DNA from: Methylobacterium sp. J-088
Lineage (GTDB): Bacteria; Pseudomonadota; Alphaproteobacteria; Rhizobiales; Beijerinckiaceae
Reading direction: 5' to 3'
DNA: 64,000 nt
Assembly: GCF_022829295.1 (NCBI RefSeq)
Contig: NZ_JAKSYH010000171.1
Span: 1-64,000, forward strand
The position numbers and the translations under genes are program-made. Below are positions 39,668 to 48,619 of the stretch, one piece after another. The notes below the pieces were generated by a model. The model did not search any database, was not told where the DNA came from, and was given only the letters and a program-made list of their open reading frames with translations. Position 1 is the stretch's first letter. Each line of letters opens with the position of its first letter.

Positions 39668-40900
39668 ATGTCTCCCACAACGCATCTTGCCTTCATCAAC
39701 GTCTTCATCGGCGACATCCAGGGCGGTCTCGGCCCGTTTCTGGGAACCTGGCTGGCCGAGGCGGCGTCATGGAGTCCGGCGCGGGTCGGTTTCGTCATCA
39801 CGCTGGTCGGGTTCGGGACGCTGTTCCTGAGCGGCCCGTTCGGTGCGCTGGTGGACCGCTTTCCGAAGCCCCGCCTGTTGGTCGCGCTCGCCTGTGGCGG
39901 GATCCTGGCCGGCACGCTGCTCCTCCTGCCGGCGCGCAGCTTCGCCGCGGTGCTGTTCGCCCAACTCCTGGCCGCGGCGGGCGGCATGCTGCTGTTGCCG
40001 GCAGTCGCCGCCCTGACCCTGGGGATTGTCGGGAAGGACGGCTTTCCCAAGCAGCAGGGGCGCAATCAGGCCTTCAACCATATCGGTATATTGGTCGCGG
40101 CCGGCGGCATCAGTTTGGGGACGGGATATTTCGGCCCGGCCATCGCCTTCTGGGTGCTCGGCGCCATGGCGGTGGCGGCGATCGTCGCCAGCCTGACGAC
40201 GCCAGCCAACGCCTGGAACCGGCGGCGGGCGGTGGGATGGCAGGAGGATGCGGAGGACGAGCCGCAGCGCGGCGGCATCCGGCAGGTCCTGGGCAATCGC
40301 CGGCTCCTCGTGCTGACGGTGGCGCTGACGCTGTTCAACCTCGGCAATGGCGGCATGCTCTCGCTGCTGGGCCAGAAGCTCGTGGCCACCGCGGCCGACG
40401 CGACCACCTGGACGGCCCGCTATGTGATGGTCGCGCAGCTCGTGATGGTGCCGGTGGCGCTGTTCGCCGGCTCGCTCGCGGATAAGCGCGGGCGGCGCCA
40501 GCTTCTGATGGTCGCCTTCGCGGTTCTGCCGGTCCGGGCCGTCATGTCCGGCCTGATCGACGATCCGGTCTGGCTCATCGCCGCCGAGGTTCTGGACGGC
40601 GTGGCCTCGGGGATCGTTGGGGTGGCGGTGCCGGTGGTGGTCGCCGACCTGACCTGGGGCTCCGGCCGGACCCAAACGGCTTTGGGCAGCGTCAACGCGG
40701 TACAGGGGGTCGGGGGCGCCCTGTCGGGCTGGTACGGCGGCTTGTCCTATAGCCTGTTCGGCTGGACCGGCGCGTTCCTCGCCCTTGGCGTGCCGGCGCT
40801 CTTCGCCTTGGGCCTCGTGATCTGGCTTGACGCCACGCCCGAGCCCGGCCGACGCCGCAAGCGGCGGGAGCGGCGCAGCGCGGCGATCCAGGGAGCCTGA
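39668..40900 (+). CDS. MFS transporter
   Basis: A 410-residue permease with about twelve membrane segments. The motif-A-like loop after segment 2 reads GPFGALVDRFPKPRLLVALA and its second-half counterpart LFAGSLADKRGRRQLLMVA. A cytosolic central loop (RRRAVGWQEDAEDEPQRGG) separates the halves. The C-terminus is basic (PGRRRKRRERRS). Its order of motifs resembles drug/proton antiporters, but substrate and direction cannot be read. It lies just after the tautomerase remnant and may once have belonged with it. A shared terminator separates it from the convergent sigma-factor gene. Confidence 0.85.
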   Translation: MSPTTHLAFINVFIGDIQGGLGPFLGTWLAEAASWSPARVGFVITLVGFGTLFLSGPFGALVDRFPKPRLLVALACGGILAGTLLLLPARSFAAVLFAQLLAAAGGMLLLPAVAALTLGIVGKDGFPKQQGRNQAFNHIGILVAAGGISLGTGYFGPAIAFWVLGAMAVAAIVASLTTPANAWNRRRAVGWQEDAEDEPQRGGIRQVLGNRRLLVLTVALTLFNLGNGGMLSLLGQKLVATAADATTWTARYVMVAQLVMVPVALFAGSLADKRGRRQLLMVAFAVLPVRAVMSGLIDDPVWLIAAEVLDGVASGIVGVAVPVVVADLTWGSGRTQTALGSVNAVQGVGGALSGWYGGLSYSLFGWTGAFLALGVPALFALGLVIWLDATPEPGRRRKRRERRSAAIQGA

Positions 40901-40911
40901 GCCCCGGACAC

Positions 40912-40944
40912 AAGCAAGCCCGGCCATAAGGACCGGGCTTGCTT
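40912..40944. terminator. Bidirectional intrinsic terminator
   Basis: A perfect 12-bp inverted repeat (40912-40923 with 40933-40944, 9-base loop) lies between the convergent MFS and sigma-factor genes, 11 and 18 bases from their stops. Short A/T flanks on both sides suggest use in both directions. Confidence 0.8.
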
Positions 40945-40962
40945 CAACACCTGTAAGGCCGA

Positions 40963-41838
40963 TCAACCGATATGCGGGCTGCCGGTGGCAGCGGGGAACC
41001 GATCGGCCAGGGCGCGGCGGAGCTTTTCCAGGGCCCGGTTCTCTATCTGGCGGACCCGCTCCTTCGAGATGCCAAGGCGCTGCCCGAGGGCTTCGAGCGT
41101 CGCCTGATCCTCGGCGAGCCGACGCTCGCGCAGGATGCGCAACTCGCGCTCGGAGAGCACGGTCAGCGCCTGCTGGAGCCAGCTGAGGCGCCGCTCACCG
41201 TCGACCGTGGCGCTCACCGTTTCGTCCGGCAAAGCGGCACCATCGACAAGGAAATCCATCCGCTCCGAGGAAGCGTCGCTGTCCTCACCCACGGGGGCGT
41301 TGAGCGACATGTCCGGGCCGGACAGACGGGCATCCATCAGGGCGACGTCATCGCGCGAGACGCCGATGGCGGTGGCGATGCGCCGATGGATCTCGTCGCC
41401 GACATGCTCCTCGGTCGACTGCATCAGCCGGGCGCGCAGGCGCCGCAGGTTGAAGAACAGAGCCTTCTGAGCCGATGAGGTGCCGCCGCGCACGATCGAC
41501 CAGTTGCGCAGGATGTAGTCCTGGATCGAGGCGCGGATCCACCATGTCGCGTAGGTGGAGAAGCGGACGTCCCGCTCCGGCTCGAACCGGGCGGCAGCTT
41601 CCATCAGACCGACATGGCCTTCCTGGACGAGATCGGCCATCGGCAGGCCGTAGTGACGAAAACGCCCCGCCAGGGCGATGACGAGGCGCATGTGGGCCGA
41701 GATCAGGCGGTGAAGGGCACGCTCGTCGCGATTGTCCTTCCAGCTGACGGCGAGACCGCGTTCCTCCTCGCGGGCCAGGAACGGTGCCTCCATCGCAGTC
41801 CGGATGAACTGCCTGCGTATCCCTGCGATCTCAGCCAT
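40963..41838 (-). CDS. rpoH: RpoH-family RNA polymerase sigma factor
   Basis: Alternative sigma factor of 291 residues from the heat-shock (sigma-32) group. Region 1.2/2 has FLAREEERGLAVSWKDNRDE, HMRLVIALAGRFRHYGLPMA, DLVQEGHVGLMEAAARFEPE and RFSTYATWWIRASIQDYILR. Between regions 2 and 3 lies the segment SIVRGGTSSAQKALFFNLRR, which parallels the RpoH box. Region 4 is QALTVLSERELRILRERRL then LGISKERVRQIENRALEKL. Alphaproteobacteria usually carry two or more rpoH copies; this form, with GGTSSAQ, looks like the stress-specialised second type, though that is inference. ATG 41838 was chosen over upstream starts. Confidence 0.9.
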   Translation of the reverse strand: MAEIAGIRRQFIRTAMEAPFLAREEERGLAVSWKDNRDERALHRLISAHMRLVIALAGRFRHYGLPMADLVQEGHVGLMEAAARFEPERDVRFSTYATWWIRASIQDYILRNWSIVRGGTSSAQKALFFNLRRLRARLMQSTEEHVGDEIHRRIATAIGVSRDDVALMDARLSGPDMSLNAPVGEDSDASSERMDFLVDGAALPDETVSATVDGERRLSWLQQALTVLSERELRILRERRLAEDQATLEALGQRLGISKERVRQIENRALEKLRRALADRFPAATGSPHIG

Positions 41839-42095
41839 TCCGCCTGCCTCTTGTTGTCGAGTGCTGGTGCGGCGCCGGACCTTCTGGCCGGCGCACAGGC
41901 GCAGCCGCAAAGCAACGCCTGGCCATCGACAACGGGAGGCTCAAGGAGAAAGTTCCGCGCCGCTGCCCCGGAATGCGACAGGCGGCCGGGCACGATTTCG
42001 TGTTCCGTTAGGATGACATGGGGGGCGGGGATCGCGAGTCCAGCCCCTCAGGTGCAAAAACGTCGCGCCCCGGGCGGACAGGCGATGGGCCCATG

Positions 42096-42121
42096 AAAAA
42101 ACCCGGCCACAAAGGCCGGGT
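42096..42121 (-). terminator. Rho-independent terminator of carD
   Basis: On the minus strand an 8-bp perfect GC stem (42114-42121 with 42101-42108, 5-base loop) is followed by a run of T (complement of the A-run 42096-42101). It begins 28 bases after the carD stop, as expected for its terminator. Confidence 0.85.
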
Positions 42122-42149
42122 CTGTCGGTGCTGCAGGGAGATGCTTCGC

Positions 42150-42749
42150 TTAAGCAGCTTCTTCCTGGATGTCGTCGCTCTCGCCCTCTGGCTCCGCCTC
42201 AGCCTCGGCCTCGCTCTTGGCCCGACGGGGAGACTTCGCGAGGCTCTGCTCGATGAGCTTCAGAGCCTCGGTCTCGGTGATGCGGTTCACAGAGGATATC
42301 TCCCGCACGATCCGGTCGAGGGCCGCTTCGTAGAGCTGACGCTCGGAGTAGGACTGCTCGGGCTGGGCCTCGGAGCGGAAGAGGTCGCGCACCACCTCGG
42401 TGACGGCCAGCAGGTCGCCCGAATTGATCTTGGCCTCGTATTCCTGCGCCCGGCGCGACCACATGGTGCGCTTGACCCGGGCGCGGCCGGTCAGCAGGTC
42501 GAGGGCCTTCTTCACCAGCTCCGGCTCGGCGAGCTTGCGCATGCCGACACTGTTGGCCTTCGCGGTCGGTACGCGCAGGACCATCTTGTCCTTCTCGAAC
42601 GAGACGACGAACAGCTCAAGTTTGTAGCCCGCGATTTCCTGCTCCTCGATCGCGGTGATGCGACCGACGCCGTGGGCCGGATACACGACAGACTCGCCGG
42701 TCTTGAAACCTTGCCGGCCTGTGGTCGTCGTCTTCTTGGCTGTGGTCAT
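42150..42749 (-). CDS. carD: CarD family transcription regulator
   Basis: RNA polymerase-binding regulator of 199 residues that stabilises open promoter complexes, especially at rRNA promoters. The N-terminal RNAP-interaction domain has FKTGESVVYPAHGVGRITAI and ELFVVSFEKDKMVLRVPT. The helical DNA-binding part includes AKANSVGMRKLAEPELVKKA, the Trp in VKRTMWSRRAQEYEAKINSG and DLLAVTEVVRDLFR. The C-terminus is acidic and Glu/Ala-rich. It lies after fdxA, as in most alphaproteobacteria, but 515 bases away, so it likely has its own promoter. Confidence 0.95.
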   Translation of the reverse strand: MTTAKKTTTTGRQGFKTGESVVYPAHGVGRITAIEEQEIAGYKLELFVVSFEKDKMVLRVPTAKANSVGMRKLAEPELVKKALDLLTGRARVKRTMWSRRAQEYEAKINSGDLLAVTEVVRDLFRSEAQPEQSYSERQLYEAALDRIVREISSVNRITETEALKLIEQSLAKSPRRAKSEAEAEAEPEGESDDIQEEAA

Positions 42750-43265
42750 GCGAGAAGGGCCTCCACTGGCGCGCAGCGTCCAGCGCCGCACGAAACCGTG
42801 TTCCTCCGGGCGGGACACCCGGTTTGCCTCGCCGCTCCCAAGCCCTTGCCAAGCGCAAAGGCCGGGGAATTCCCCGGCGCAGCCACGCAAACGCCTGGAC
42901 GTTCCGCCGAAACATTTTCGGCGGTCGATCGCGTACCACTCCTAAAAACCCACGAAGATCGAAGGTGTTTCAGCCGGAGGAGGCACGTCAGGCGCGAGCG
43001 ACGGCAGGCAGATTGTCTACCACAATCTGGCGCGCAGAGCAAAGCATACCGAAAGACGTGCACGGGCCCATGCACGGCATCCGTGCCCGGCGACGCCGCG
43101 TTTTACACCGGCTTGGCCGGAGGGAAATGAGCCTGTCGCAGATCTGGGCTTCGTCAGCTGCAGATCAGGCCGCGCGGGCGACGAGCACAGACGACGTAAC
43201 GCTTTTCCCAGGTCCGGCCCGGCGGTGCCGGGCCGGCATCAAGGCGTGTGGATCGCCGCGCCCGC
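42750..43265. other. Non-coding stretch between fdxA and carD
   Basis: This 516-base region has no ORF with credible composition or start. It lies upstream of carD and should carry its promoter. Parts are visibly less GC-rich (around 42940-43080). An inverted repeat at about 42798-42816 was noticed but not assigned. A small RNA or long leader cannot be excluded. Confidence 0.4.
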
Positions 43266-43604
43266 TCAGTCGCCCGAGCCGGGGTTGGCCGAGAAGTAGG
43301 CCTCAAGCTTTCCGGACTTGCCGTCCCAGTCCTTGGCGTCGGCCGGCGCCTCTTTCTTCTGCGTGATGTTCGGCCAGGTTTTGGCGTAGTCGGCGTTCAA
43401 CTTCAACCATGTGTCGAGGTTCGACTCGGTGTCGGGCTTGATTGCCTCGGCGGGGCATTCCGGCTCACAGACGCCGCAATCGATGCACTCATCCGGATGG
43501 ATGACGAGCATGTTCTCGCCTTCATAGAAGCAATCGACCGGACAGACCTCGACACAGTCCGTGTACTTGCACTTGATGCAATTGTCGGTGACGACATAGG
43601 TCAT
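43266..43604 (-). CDS. fdxA: 7Fe ferredoxin FdxA
   Basis: Small electron carrier of 112 residues with one 3Fe-4S and one 4Fe-4S cluster. Cysteines lie in [20 protein letters not shown] and the second motif [17 protein letters not shown]. The C-terminal extension ([16 protein letters not shown] and later) is typical of the FdxA family. It lies in the conserved S4-fdxA-carD series on the minus strand, 204 bases after the S4 gene. The redox partner is not known from context. Confidence 0.96.
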   Translation of the reverse strand: MTYVVTDNCIKCKYTDCVEVCPVDCFYEGENMLVIHPDECIDCGVCEPECPAEAIKPDTESNLDTWLKLNADYAKTWPNITQKKEAPADAKDWDGKSGKLEAYFSANPGSGD

Positions 43605-43808
43605 CGGATGTCTTCGTCCTCAAACACGACTTGGCCCGGGCGGAGCCTCGGGATGGCCCGCACGCCCGGGTGGCACTGCGAGGGAATGCCGGTGCAGCTC
43701 GGCTCTGGGCCGCGCTTCGTAGGCAACGGCCTTAGACTCTGGCTCTCGGGCTGACAAGCGCGCGGGCGCCGCATCCCGACCACGCCCGCGTGCTGTTGCC
43801 CCGCCTCA

Positions 43809-44102
43809 TCACCCGCGGGGCTCCGGCGCAGCGGCTGCGTCCGACAGGTCGTCGTAGAGCAGACGCGCCTCCGGAGCCGGTCCTCGCCGCATGCCGAGAT
43901 CGAGCACCCGCACCGCCAGCGTGGCGTGCGGGGCGGCCACGGTCACCACATCGCCGATGCCGATACCCTTGGCGGGATTCTCGGCACGCACCCCGTTCAC
44001 CCGCACGAAGCCGCCGGTGGCGAGCTGCGCCGCGAGGGAGCGGGTCCGCGCGAAGCGCGCGAACCACAACCATTTGTCGAGGCGCTGCCGGTCTTCCCGC
44101 AT
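43809..44102 (-). CDS. RNA-binding S4 domain protein (Hsp15-like)
   Basis: A 97-residue protein made mostly of an S4 RNA-binding domain: RQRLDKWLWFARFARTRSLA, then ATGGFVRVNGVRAENPAKG and IGDVVTVAAPHATLAVRVLD. Relatives such as Hsp15 bind stalled 50S subunits with nascent chains. ATG 44102 starts 9 bases after the helicase stop, so it is probably co-transcribed with the helicase. Confidence 0.9.
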   Translation of the reverse strand: MREDRQRLDKWLWFARFARTRSLAAQLATGGFVRVNGVRAENPAKGIGIGDVVTVAAPHATLAVRVLDLGMRRGPAPEARLLYDDLSDAAAAPEPRG

Positions 44103-44111
44103 GCGCGGGGG

Positions 44112-47100
44112 TCAGCGCTTCCCGCCGTCGCCGGCTTCGAGCTGCGCCTTGAGCGCCGCCAGCTTGGCGAAGGGCGAATCCGGGTCCGGCGCCCGCTCGC
44201 GCCGCGGCGGTCGCGGGTCGGGCCGCGGACCCGCGTTACGCTGCTCTGCCCCACGCTGGTCGTCCCGCCGCTCGGGACGGCTGGTCCCCTCGAAGCGGTC
44301 GCGACGGGAGCCACGCTCCCGCCCGGGGCGCGGGCCGCCCTCGCCACCCTCGGCGCGGCGCGGCTCCGACCGGCCACCCTCGGGCCGGCCGCCATCCGGA
44401 CGGTTTTGGCCCTGGTGCTGGCCCGGCTGGCCGCCGTCCCGGCCTCGACCGGCCCCACGCGGGCGGTTCTGCGGGCGCTGATGAGCCGGACGCTGGTGAC
44501 GCTGGAGGCGCCAGACCTCGATCAGCGGCACCTCCGCGGAGGTCTCACCCTCGGCCCCGTCGGCCTGCGGCGCGGTCTCTGTCTCGGCAGCCGCCTCGAC
44601 AGGCTCTGCCTCGCTGGCGGGTTCCGGTGCCGTCGCCTCGGCGGCGGCCTCCGGCTCCGCGTCGGGCTCGCCATTCGGCGCACCGTCGGTCTCGGGCTCG
44701 GCCGGGACGCCGGCCGTATCGTGTTCCTCAGCCGCGGCCGCATCGACCGCCGGGCCTTCATCGATCTCGGGACTTGCGTCCGTTGCTTCCGAGGTCGTGG
44801 AGGCTTCCGCCGGGCTCTCGGCCTCCGTGGCCGCTGCCTCACCGGTGGGCTTGGCCGCCCCATCGGCCTCCGCGGCCGGAGCCTCGTCGCCGGTGATCTC
44901 GGCAGCCTCCGCCTGCGCGATGACCGACTCGTCGGAGGCGGTTTCCGCGGCGGCCGTCGCGGCGGGCGTCGTGGCGGCGGCCGGGACCAGCGGCACGGTG
45001 ATGGCCGGGCCGGGCCGCGGCTCCACGTTGTAGCCAAGCGATTTCAGGATCGAGGCGAAATCCTCGCCCGAGCAACCGACCAGCGAGGTCATGCCGACGG
45101 TGGCCACGAACCCGTCGCCGTCGGCCGTGCCGTCCGGCGGGGCGCCCGGCGTGGTGCCGGGCCGGTAGGCGATCGCCGGCCGGATCAGGTCGGCGAGCCG
45201 CTCCAGGATATCGACGCGCACGGCACGCTCACCGCTCACCCGGAAGCCGGCCGCGCGGTAGAGCCCCTTGGCGATCTCGCGATCGACCTTGATCGAGGTG
45301 CGGCCGGATCCGGCGAGATGTGCGATCTCGTCGAGGCCGCGCTGGTCGAGGCCGCCGTTGCGCAGGGCCCAGAGCTGGGCCGCGAGCGTGCGCGGCGCCG
45401 GCTTCAGCAGGGCCGGCAGGAAGATGTGGTAGGCGCCGAAGCGGACGCCGTGGCGGCGCAGGGCCCCGCGACCGTCCTGATCGAGGCTGCGCATCTCGTG
45501 CGCCACCTTCGAGCGCTCCAAGACGCCGAGCGCCTCGACCACCTGATAGCCGATTCCCTTGGCGAGACCGGTGAGGTCGGCCGCGGTCTCGATCTCCATC
45601 AGCGGACCGAGCAGGCGGACGATATAGGCCTTCAGCCACGCATCGAGGCGCGCCTCGACCTTTTCGCGGTGGGCGCCGGTCAGGCTGTCGTCGGCCAGCA
45701 GACGAATCTGCGGGGCGAACAGCTTCTCGCCGGGGTTGAGCTTGGCCACCGGCGCGCCCGTCCAGCGGATCGTACCGTCGTGCGCGAGCACGAGGGTCGA
45801 ATCGGCCGTTGCCGAGAACCGGTCGGCCCGGGCCTCGATCTCCCCGGCGAGCGCCTTCTCGGCGGCGCTCCTCAGAGTCTTGGCCTCGTGACCCTCCGCG
45901 GTGGCATCGGGAACGAACAGGAATCCGTGAAGGTGGCCGACATGCTGACCCTCGACGGTGACGTCACCGTCGGCGGTGATCTGGGCTTCGAGCATCGTGT
46001 TCTCTCTCAGGCGCCGCATCAGGACGCTTGTGCGCCTGTCCACGAAGCGGCTCGCGAGGCGTTCGTGCAGGGCGTCGGACAGCCTGTCCTCTACCCGACG
46101 CGTCTCGCCCTGCCAATGTTCTGGGTCGCGCAGCCAGTCGGGACGGTTTGCCACGAAGGTCCAGGTGCGTCCGTGGGCGATCCGGCGGGACAGGGTATCG
46201 ATGTCGCCGTCGGTGCGGTCGATCATCGCCACCTGCTCGGCGAACCACGTATCGGGGATGCGGCCCGCCATGCCCATCATGAGGAATCGGTAGAGCTGGG
46301 CCACGAGGTCGGCATGCACCTGCGGGTGGACCTTGCGGTAATCCGGCACGCCGCAGACGTCCCAGAGGCGGCGCACCGTGGCGGCGCTGCGCGCCATGTC
46401 GCGGACGTCGTCCTCCTTCATCAGGATTTCGAGAGCCTGCTGATCCTCGCCCATGGGCGCGCGGGTCAGGCCCGATTCGCGCGGGTGCTCGTCCAGGCTC
46501 GCCTGCAGCCCCTCCAGGCTGGAGAAGCTCAGATCCGGGTTGCGCCATTGCAGGATGCGCAAGGGGTCGAAATCGTGGGCCTCCAGCCGCTCGACCAGTT
46601 CGGCCTCGAAGGGCGGGCAGCGCCCGGTGGACCCGAAGGTGCCGTCCGCGAGGTGGCGCCCGGCCCGGCCGGCGATCTGGCCCATCTCGGCGGGGGTGAG
46701 CTTGCGGAAGCGGGTGCCGTCGTATTTCCAATTGGCCGCGAACGCGACGTGATCCACGTCGAGGTTGAGGCCCATCCCCACGGCGTCTGTGGCGACGAGG
46801 TAATCCACGTCGCCCGCCTGATACATCTCGACCTGGGCGTTGCGGGTGCGCGGCGAGAGCGCGCCCAGCACCACCGCGGCGCCGCCGCGCTGGCGGCGGA
46901 TCAGCTCGGCGATGGCGTAGACCTCCTCGGCCGAGAACGCGACGATCGCGGTACGCCGGGGCAGGCGCGAGAGGCGCTTCTCCCCCGCGAAGGTGAGCTG
47001 CGACAGCCGCGGCCGGGTCGTGGTCTGGACGTTGGGAATCAGGCTCTGGACCAGCGGCAGCATGGTCGAGGAGCCGATCAGCAGGGTCTCCTCCCGGCCG

Positions 47101-47606
47101 CGGACGTAGAGCAGGCGGTCGGTGAAGACATGGCCGCGGTCCATGTCGGCGGCGAGCTGGATCTCGTCGATGGCGACGTAGGCCACGTCGAGGTCGCGGG
47201 GCATCGCCTCGATGGTGCAGATCCAGTAGCGCGGCCGGTCCGGTTTGATCTTCTCTTCGCCGGTCACCAGCGCGACCTTGTCGGGGCCGACCTTGGCGAC
47301 GACGCGCAGGTAGACCTCCCGGGCGAGCAGCCGCAGGGGCAGCCCGATCATCCCGGTAGGGTGCGCGAGCATCCGCTCGATGGCGAGATGCGTCTTGCCG
47401 GTGTTGGTAGGCCCGAGGACCGCCATGACGCCGCGGGCGCGGGCGTCGCGGGACAGCGAGCGGCTGGGCGTGGGGCGGAGCAGCGCGTCGATGGTCGGCG
47501 GTTCCTTCGGATGAAGGCCGTCGCGGCGCCGTCGCGGCGCGGGCGGGGAGGGGCTGTGGAGGCCGGTCGCGTCAGGGACGATAGGGCCGGCTTGATCTCC
47601 CCCCAT
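44112..47606 (-). CDS. Suv3-like DEAD/DExH helicase with long low-complexity tail
   Basis: A large RNA helicase of 1164 residues related to the mitochondrial degradosome helicase Suv3. The Walker A is VLGPTNTGKTHLAIERML, the DExH-type box DEIQLAADMDRGHVFTDRLL, and motif VI TPAEMGQIAGRAGRHL. The catalytic and C-terminal helicase part spans roughly residues 60-880. A Glu/Ala/Thr acidic stretch then runs about 200 residues, followed by an Arg/Gly/Gln-rich basic stretch (for example GAGRGRDGGQPGQHQGQ) and a final helix. Such tails resemble scaffolds in RNA-processing enzymes, though a degradosome link is inference. ATG 47606 is used; GTG 47642 is possible, and either start overlaps the next gene's end. 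Confidence 0.88.
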   Translation of the reverse strand: MGGDQAGPIVPDATGLHSPSPPAPRRRRDGLHPKEPPTIDALLRPTPSRSLSRDARARGVMAVLGPTNTGKTHLAIERMLAHPTGMIGLPLRLLAREVYLRVVAKVGPDKVALVTGEEKIKPDRPRYWICTIEAMPRDLDVAYVAIDEIQLAADMDRGHVFTDRLLYVRGREETLLIGSSTMLPLVQSLIPNVQTTTRPRLSQLTFAGEKRLSRLPRRTAIVAFSAEEVYAIAELIRRQRGGAAVVLGALSPRTRNAQVEMYQAGDVDYLVATDAVGMGLNLDVDHVAFAANWKYDGTRFRKLTPAEMGQIAGRAGRHLADGTFGSTGRCPPFEAELVERLEAHDFDPLRILQWRNPDLSFSSLEGLQASLDEHPRESGLTRAPMGEDQQALEILMKEDDVRDMARSAATVRRLWDVCGVPDYRKVHPQVHADLVAQLYRFLMMGMAGRIPDTWFAEQVAMIDRTDGDIDTLSRRIAHGRTWTFVANRPDWLRDPEHWQGETRRVEDRLSDALHERLASRFVDRRTSVLMRRLRENTMLEAQITADGDVTVEGQHVGHLHGFLFVPDATAEGHEAKTLRSAAEKALAGEIEARADRFSATADSTLVLAHDGTIRWTGAPVAKLNPGEKLFAPQIRLLADDSLTGAHREKVEARLDAWLKAYIVRLLGPLMEIETAADLTGLAKGIGYQVVEALGVLERSKVAHEMRSLDQDGRGALRRHGVRFGAYHIFLPALLKPAPRTLAAQLWALRNGGLDQRGLDEIAHLAGSGRTSIKVDREIAKGLYRAAGFRVSGERAVRVDILERLADLIRPAIAYRPGTTPGAPPDGTADGDGFVATVGMTSLVGCSGEDFASILKSLGYNVEPRPGPAITVPLVPAAATTPAATAAAETASDESVIAQAEAAEITGDEAPAAEADGAAKPTGEAAATEAESPAEASTTSEATDASPEIDEGPAVDAAAAEEHDTAGVPAEPETDGAPNGEPDAEPEAAAEATAPEPASEAEPVEAAAETETAPQADGAEGETSAEVPLIEVWRLQRHQRPAHQRPQNRPRGAGRGRDGGQPGQHQGQNRPDGGRPEGGRSEPRRAEGGEGGPRPGRERGSRRDRFEGTSRPERRDDQRGAEQRNAGPRPDPRPPRRERAPDPDSPFAKLAALKAQLEAGDGGKR

Positions 47607-47889
47607 ATGGGATGCCACCGCCTCCAGGTCCAACAGGTTCACCCTGCGGCGTGACGAGCGGGTAGACGTCGATCTGCGTCGTCTGCGCGCCCGGCTGGGG
47701 TGCGAGGTCGGCGCAGAGCGTGTCGGGCATTGCCACGAGGGGGCCGCGGGGGTGCTGGACGATCTCGGCGGAGGAGAAGGCGTCGCCGCCGCAGCTCGAC
47801 TCCGCGGTGCCGGCGGTCAGCGGCTGCCCGGCGGCCGGGCCGGCGAGGGCGGTCAGAGCGAGGGCAATTCGGAGGGTAGGCGCGCGCAT
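47572..47889 (-). CDS. Exported hypothetical protein
   Basis: A 105-residue protein with a signal peptide (MRAPTLRIALALTALAGPAA). The mature part has two Cys (SSCGGDAF and DTLCADLAP), possibly a disulfide, and a Pro/Gly/Arg-rich C-terminus. It overlaps the helicase 5' end by 35 bases in another frame and may be translated just before it. No family is recognised. It lies 28 bases downstream of the TetR gene's stop on the same strand. Confidence 0.6.
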   Translation of the reverse strand: MRAPTLRIALALTALAGPAAGQPLTAGTAESSCGGDAFSSAEIVQHPRGPLVAMPDTLCADLAPQPGAQTTQIDVYPLVTPQGEPVGPGGGGIPYGGRSSRPYRP

Positions 47890-47917
47890 CCGGCATTATC
47901 GCGGGAATCGTGAAGAT

Positions 47918-48544
47918 TCATGCCACCGCCTGTGGCACGCCGAGATAGCCGTGCACGGCGCGCAGGACACGGCGCTCCAGATCCTCGCCGTCGCGCTCGC
48001 CGCGCTCGCCCGCGGCGTCGACCATGCCGCGCACGAGTGCGAAGAGGTCGCCCGCCGCAGTCCCGGGTTCGGCCGGCCGCGCGGCGCCGAGGCGTGCCAG
48101 CAGGGCCAGCAGCGCAGACGTCACGTCCTCGGCGACGGAGCTCAGGGTGTCGGCGAGCTGGAGCCGGCTCTCTTCCCGGTCGAGAAGCAGCGCGAGGCGA
48201 GGCCGCGCCATCTGGTGGGTAACGCAAGCCCGAACGATCAGGCGGAGCCCGTCCTCCGGCGTCGCGGCGCCCGGCGCGGCGCGCACCGCCTCAATCAGCA
48301 GGGCGGTCTCCCGGGCCACCAGGGCCGCGGTCAGGGCCTCCTTGCCGGGGAAGTACTGGTAGACCGAGCCGATCGACACGCCCGCCCGCTCGGCGACGGC
48401 GTTGGTCGTGTAGCCGTCCAGGCCGTTTTCCTCGAGAACGCGAGCCGCGCCCTCCAGGATCGTCCGCACCGTCTCGGCCGAGCGCGATTGTCCCGGACTT
48501 TTCCGGGGCTTGAGCGCCGGCCGGCGCGGCCGCGCGGCGCTCAT
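47918..48544 (-). CDS. TetR family transcriptional regulator
   Basis: A 208-residue repressor. A basic N-terminus precedes the HTH domain (ETVRTILEGAARVLEENGLD, then TTNAVAERAGVSIGSVYQYF and PGKEALTAALVARE). The C-terminal ligand domain (about 80-205) is helical and not diagnostic. It is divergent from the darcynin-family gene, with 75 bases between starts, so this gene and itself are the likely targets. It is followed by the exported hypothetical gene and the helicase. Confidence 0.88.
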   Translation of the reverse strand: MSAARPRRPALKPRKSPGQSRSAETVRTILEGAARVLEENGLDGYTTNAVAERAGVSIGSVYQYFPGKEALTAALVARETALLIEAVRAAPGAATPEDGLRLIVRACVTHQMARPRLALLLDREESRLQLADTLSSVAEDVTSALLALLARLGAARPAEPGTAAGDLFALVRGMVDAAGERGERDGEDLERRVLRAVHGYLGVPQAVA

Positions 48545-48619
48545 GAACGCGAGTACGCCGCAGGCCCGGCCAGAGGCATCATCGCGGCGTTCCGACAGAC
48601 TTCTGGAGCGCAGAACCCC

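Noticed and set aside
42824-43366. A 180-codon Arg/Pro-rich open frame between carD and fdxA
   Set aside because: Composition is typical of chance frames in GC-rich DNA and it overlaps the 3' end of fdxA on the other strand.
43926-47654. A 1242-codon open frame on the plus strand opposite the helicase
   Set aside because: It mirrors the helicase codons and has no recognisable domain or start context.
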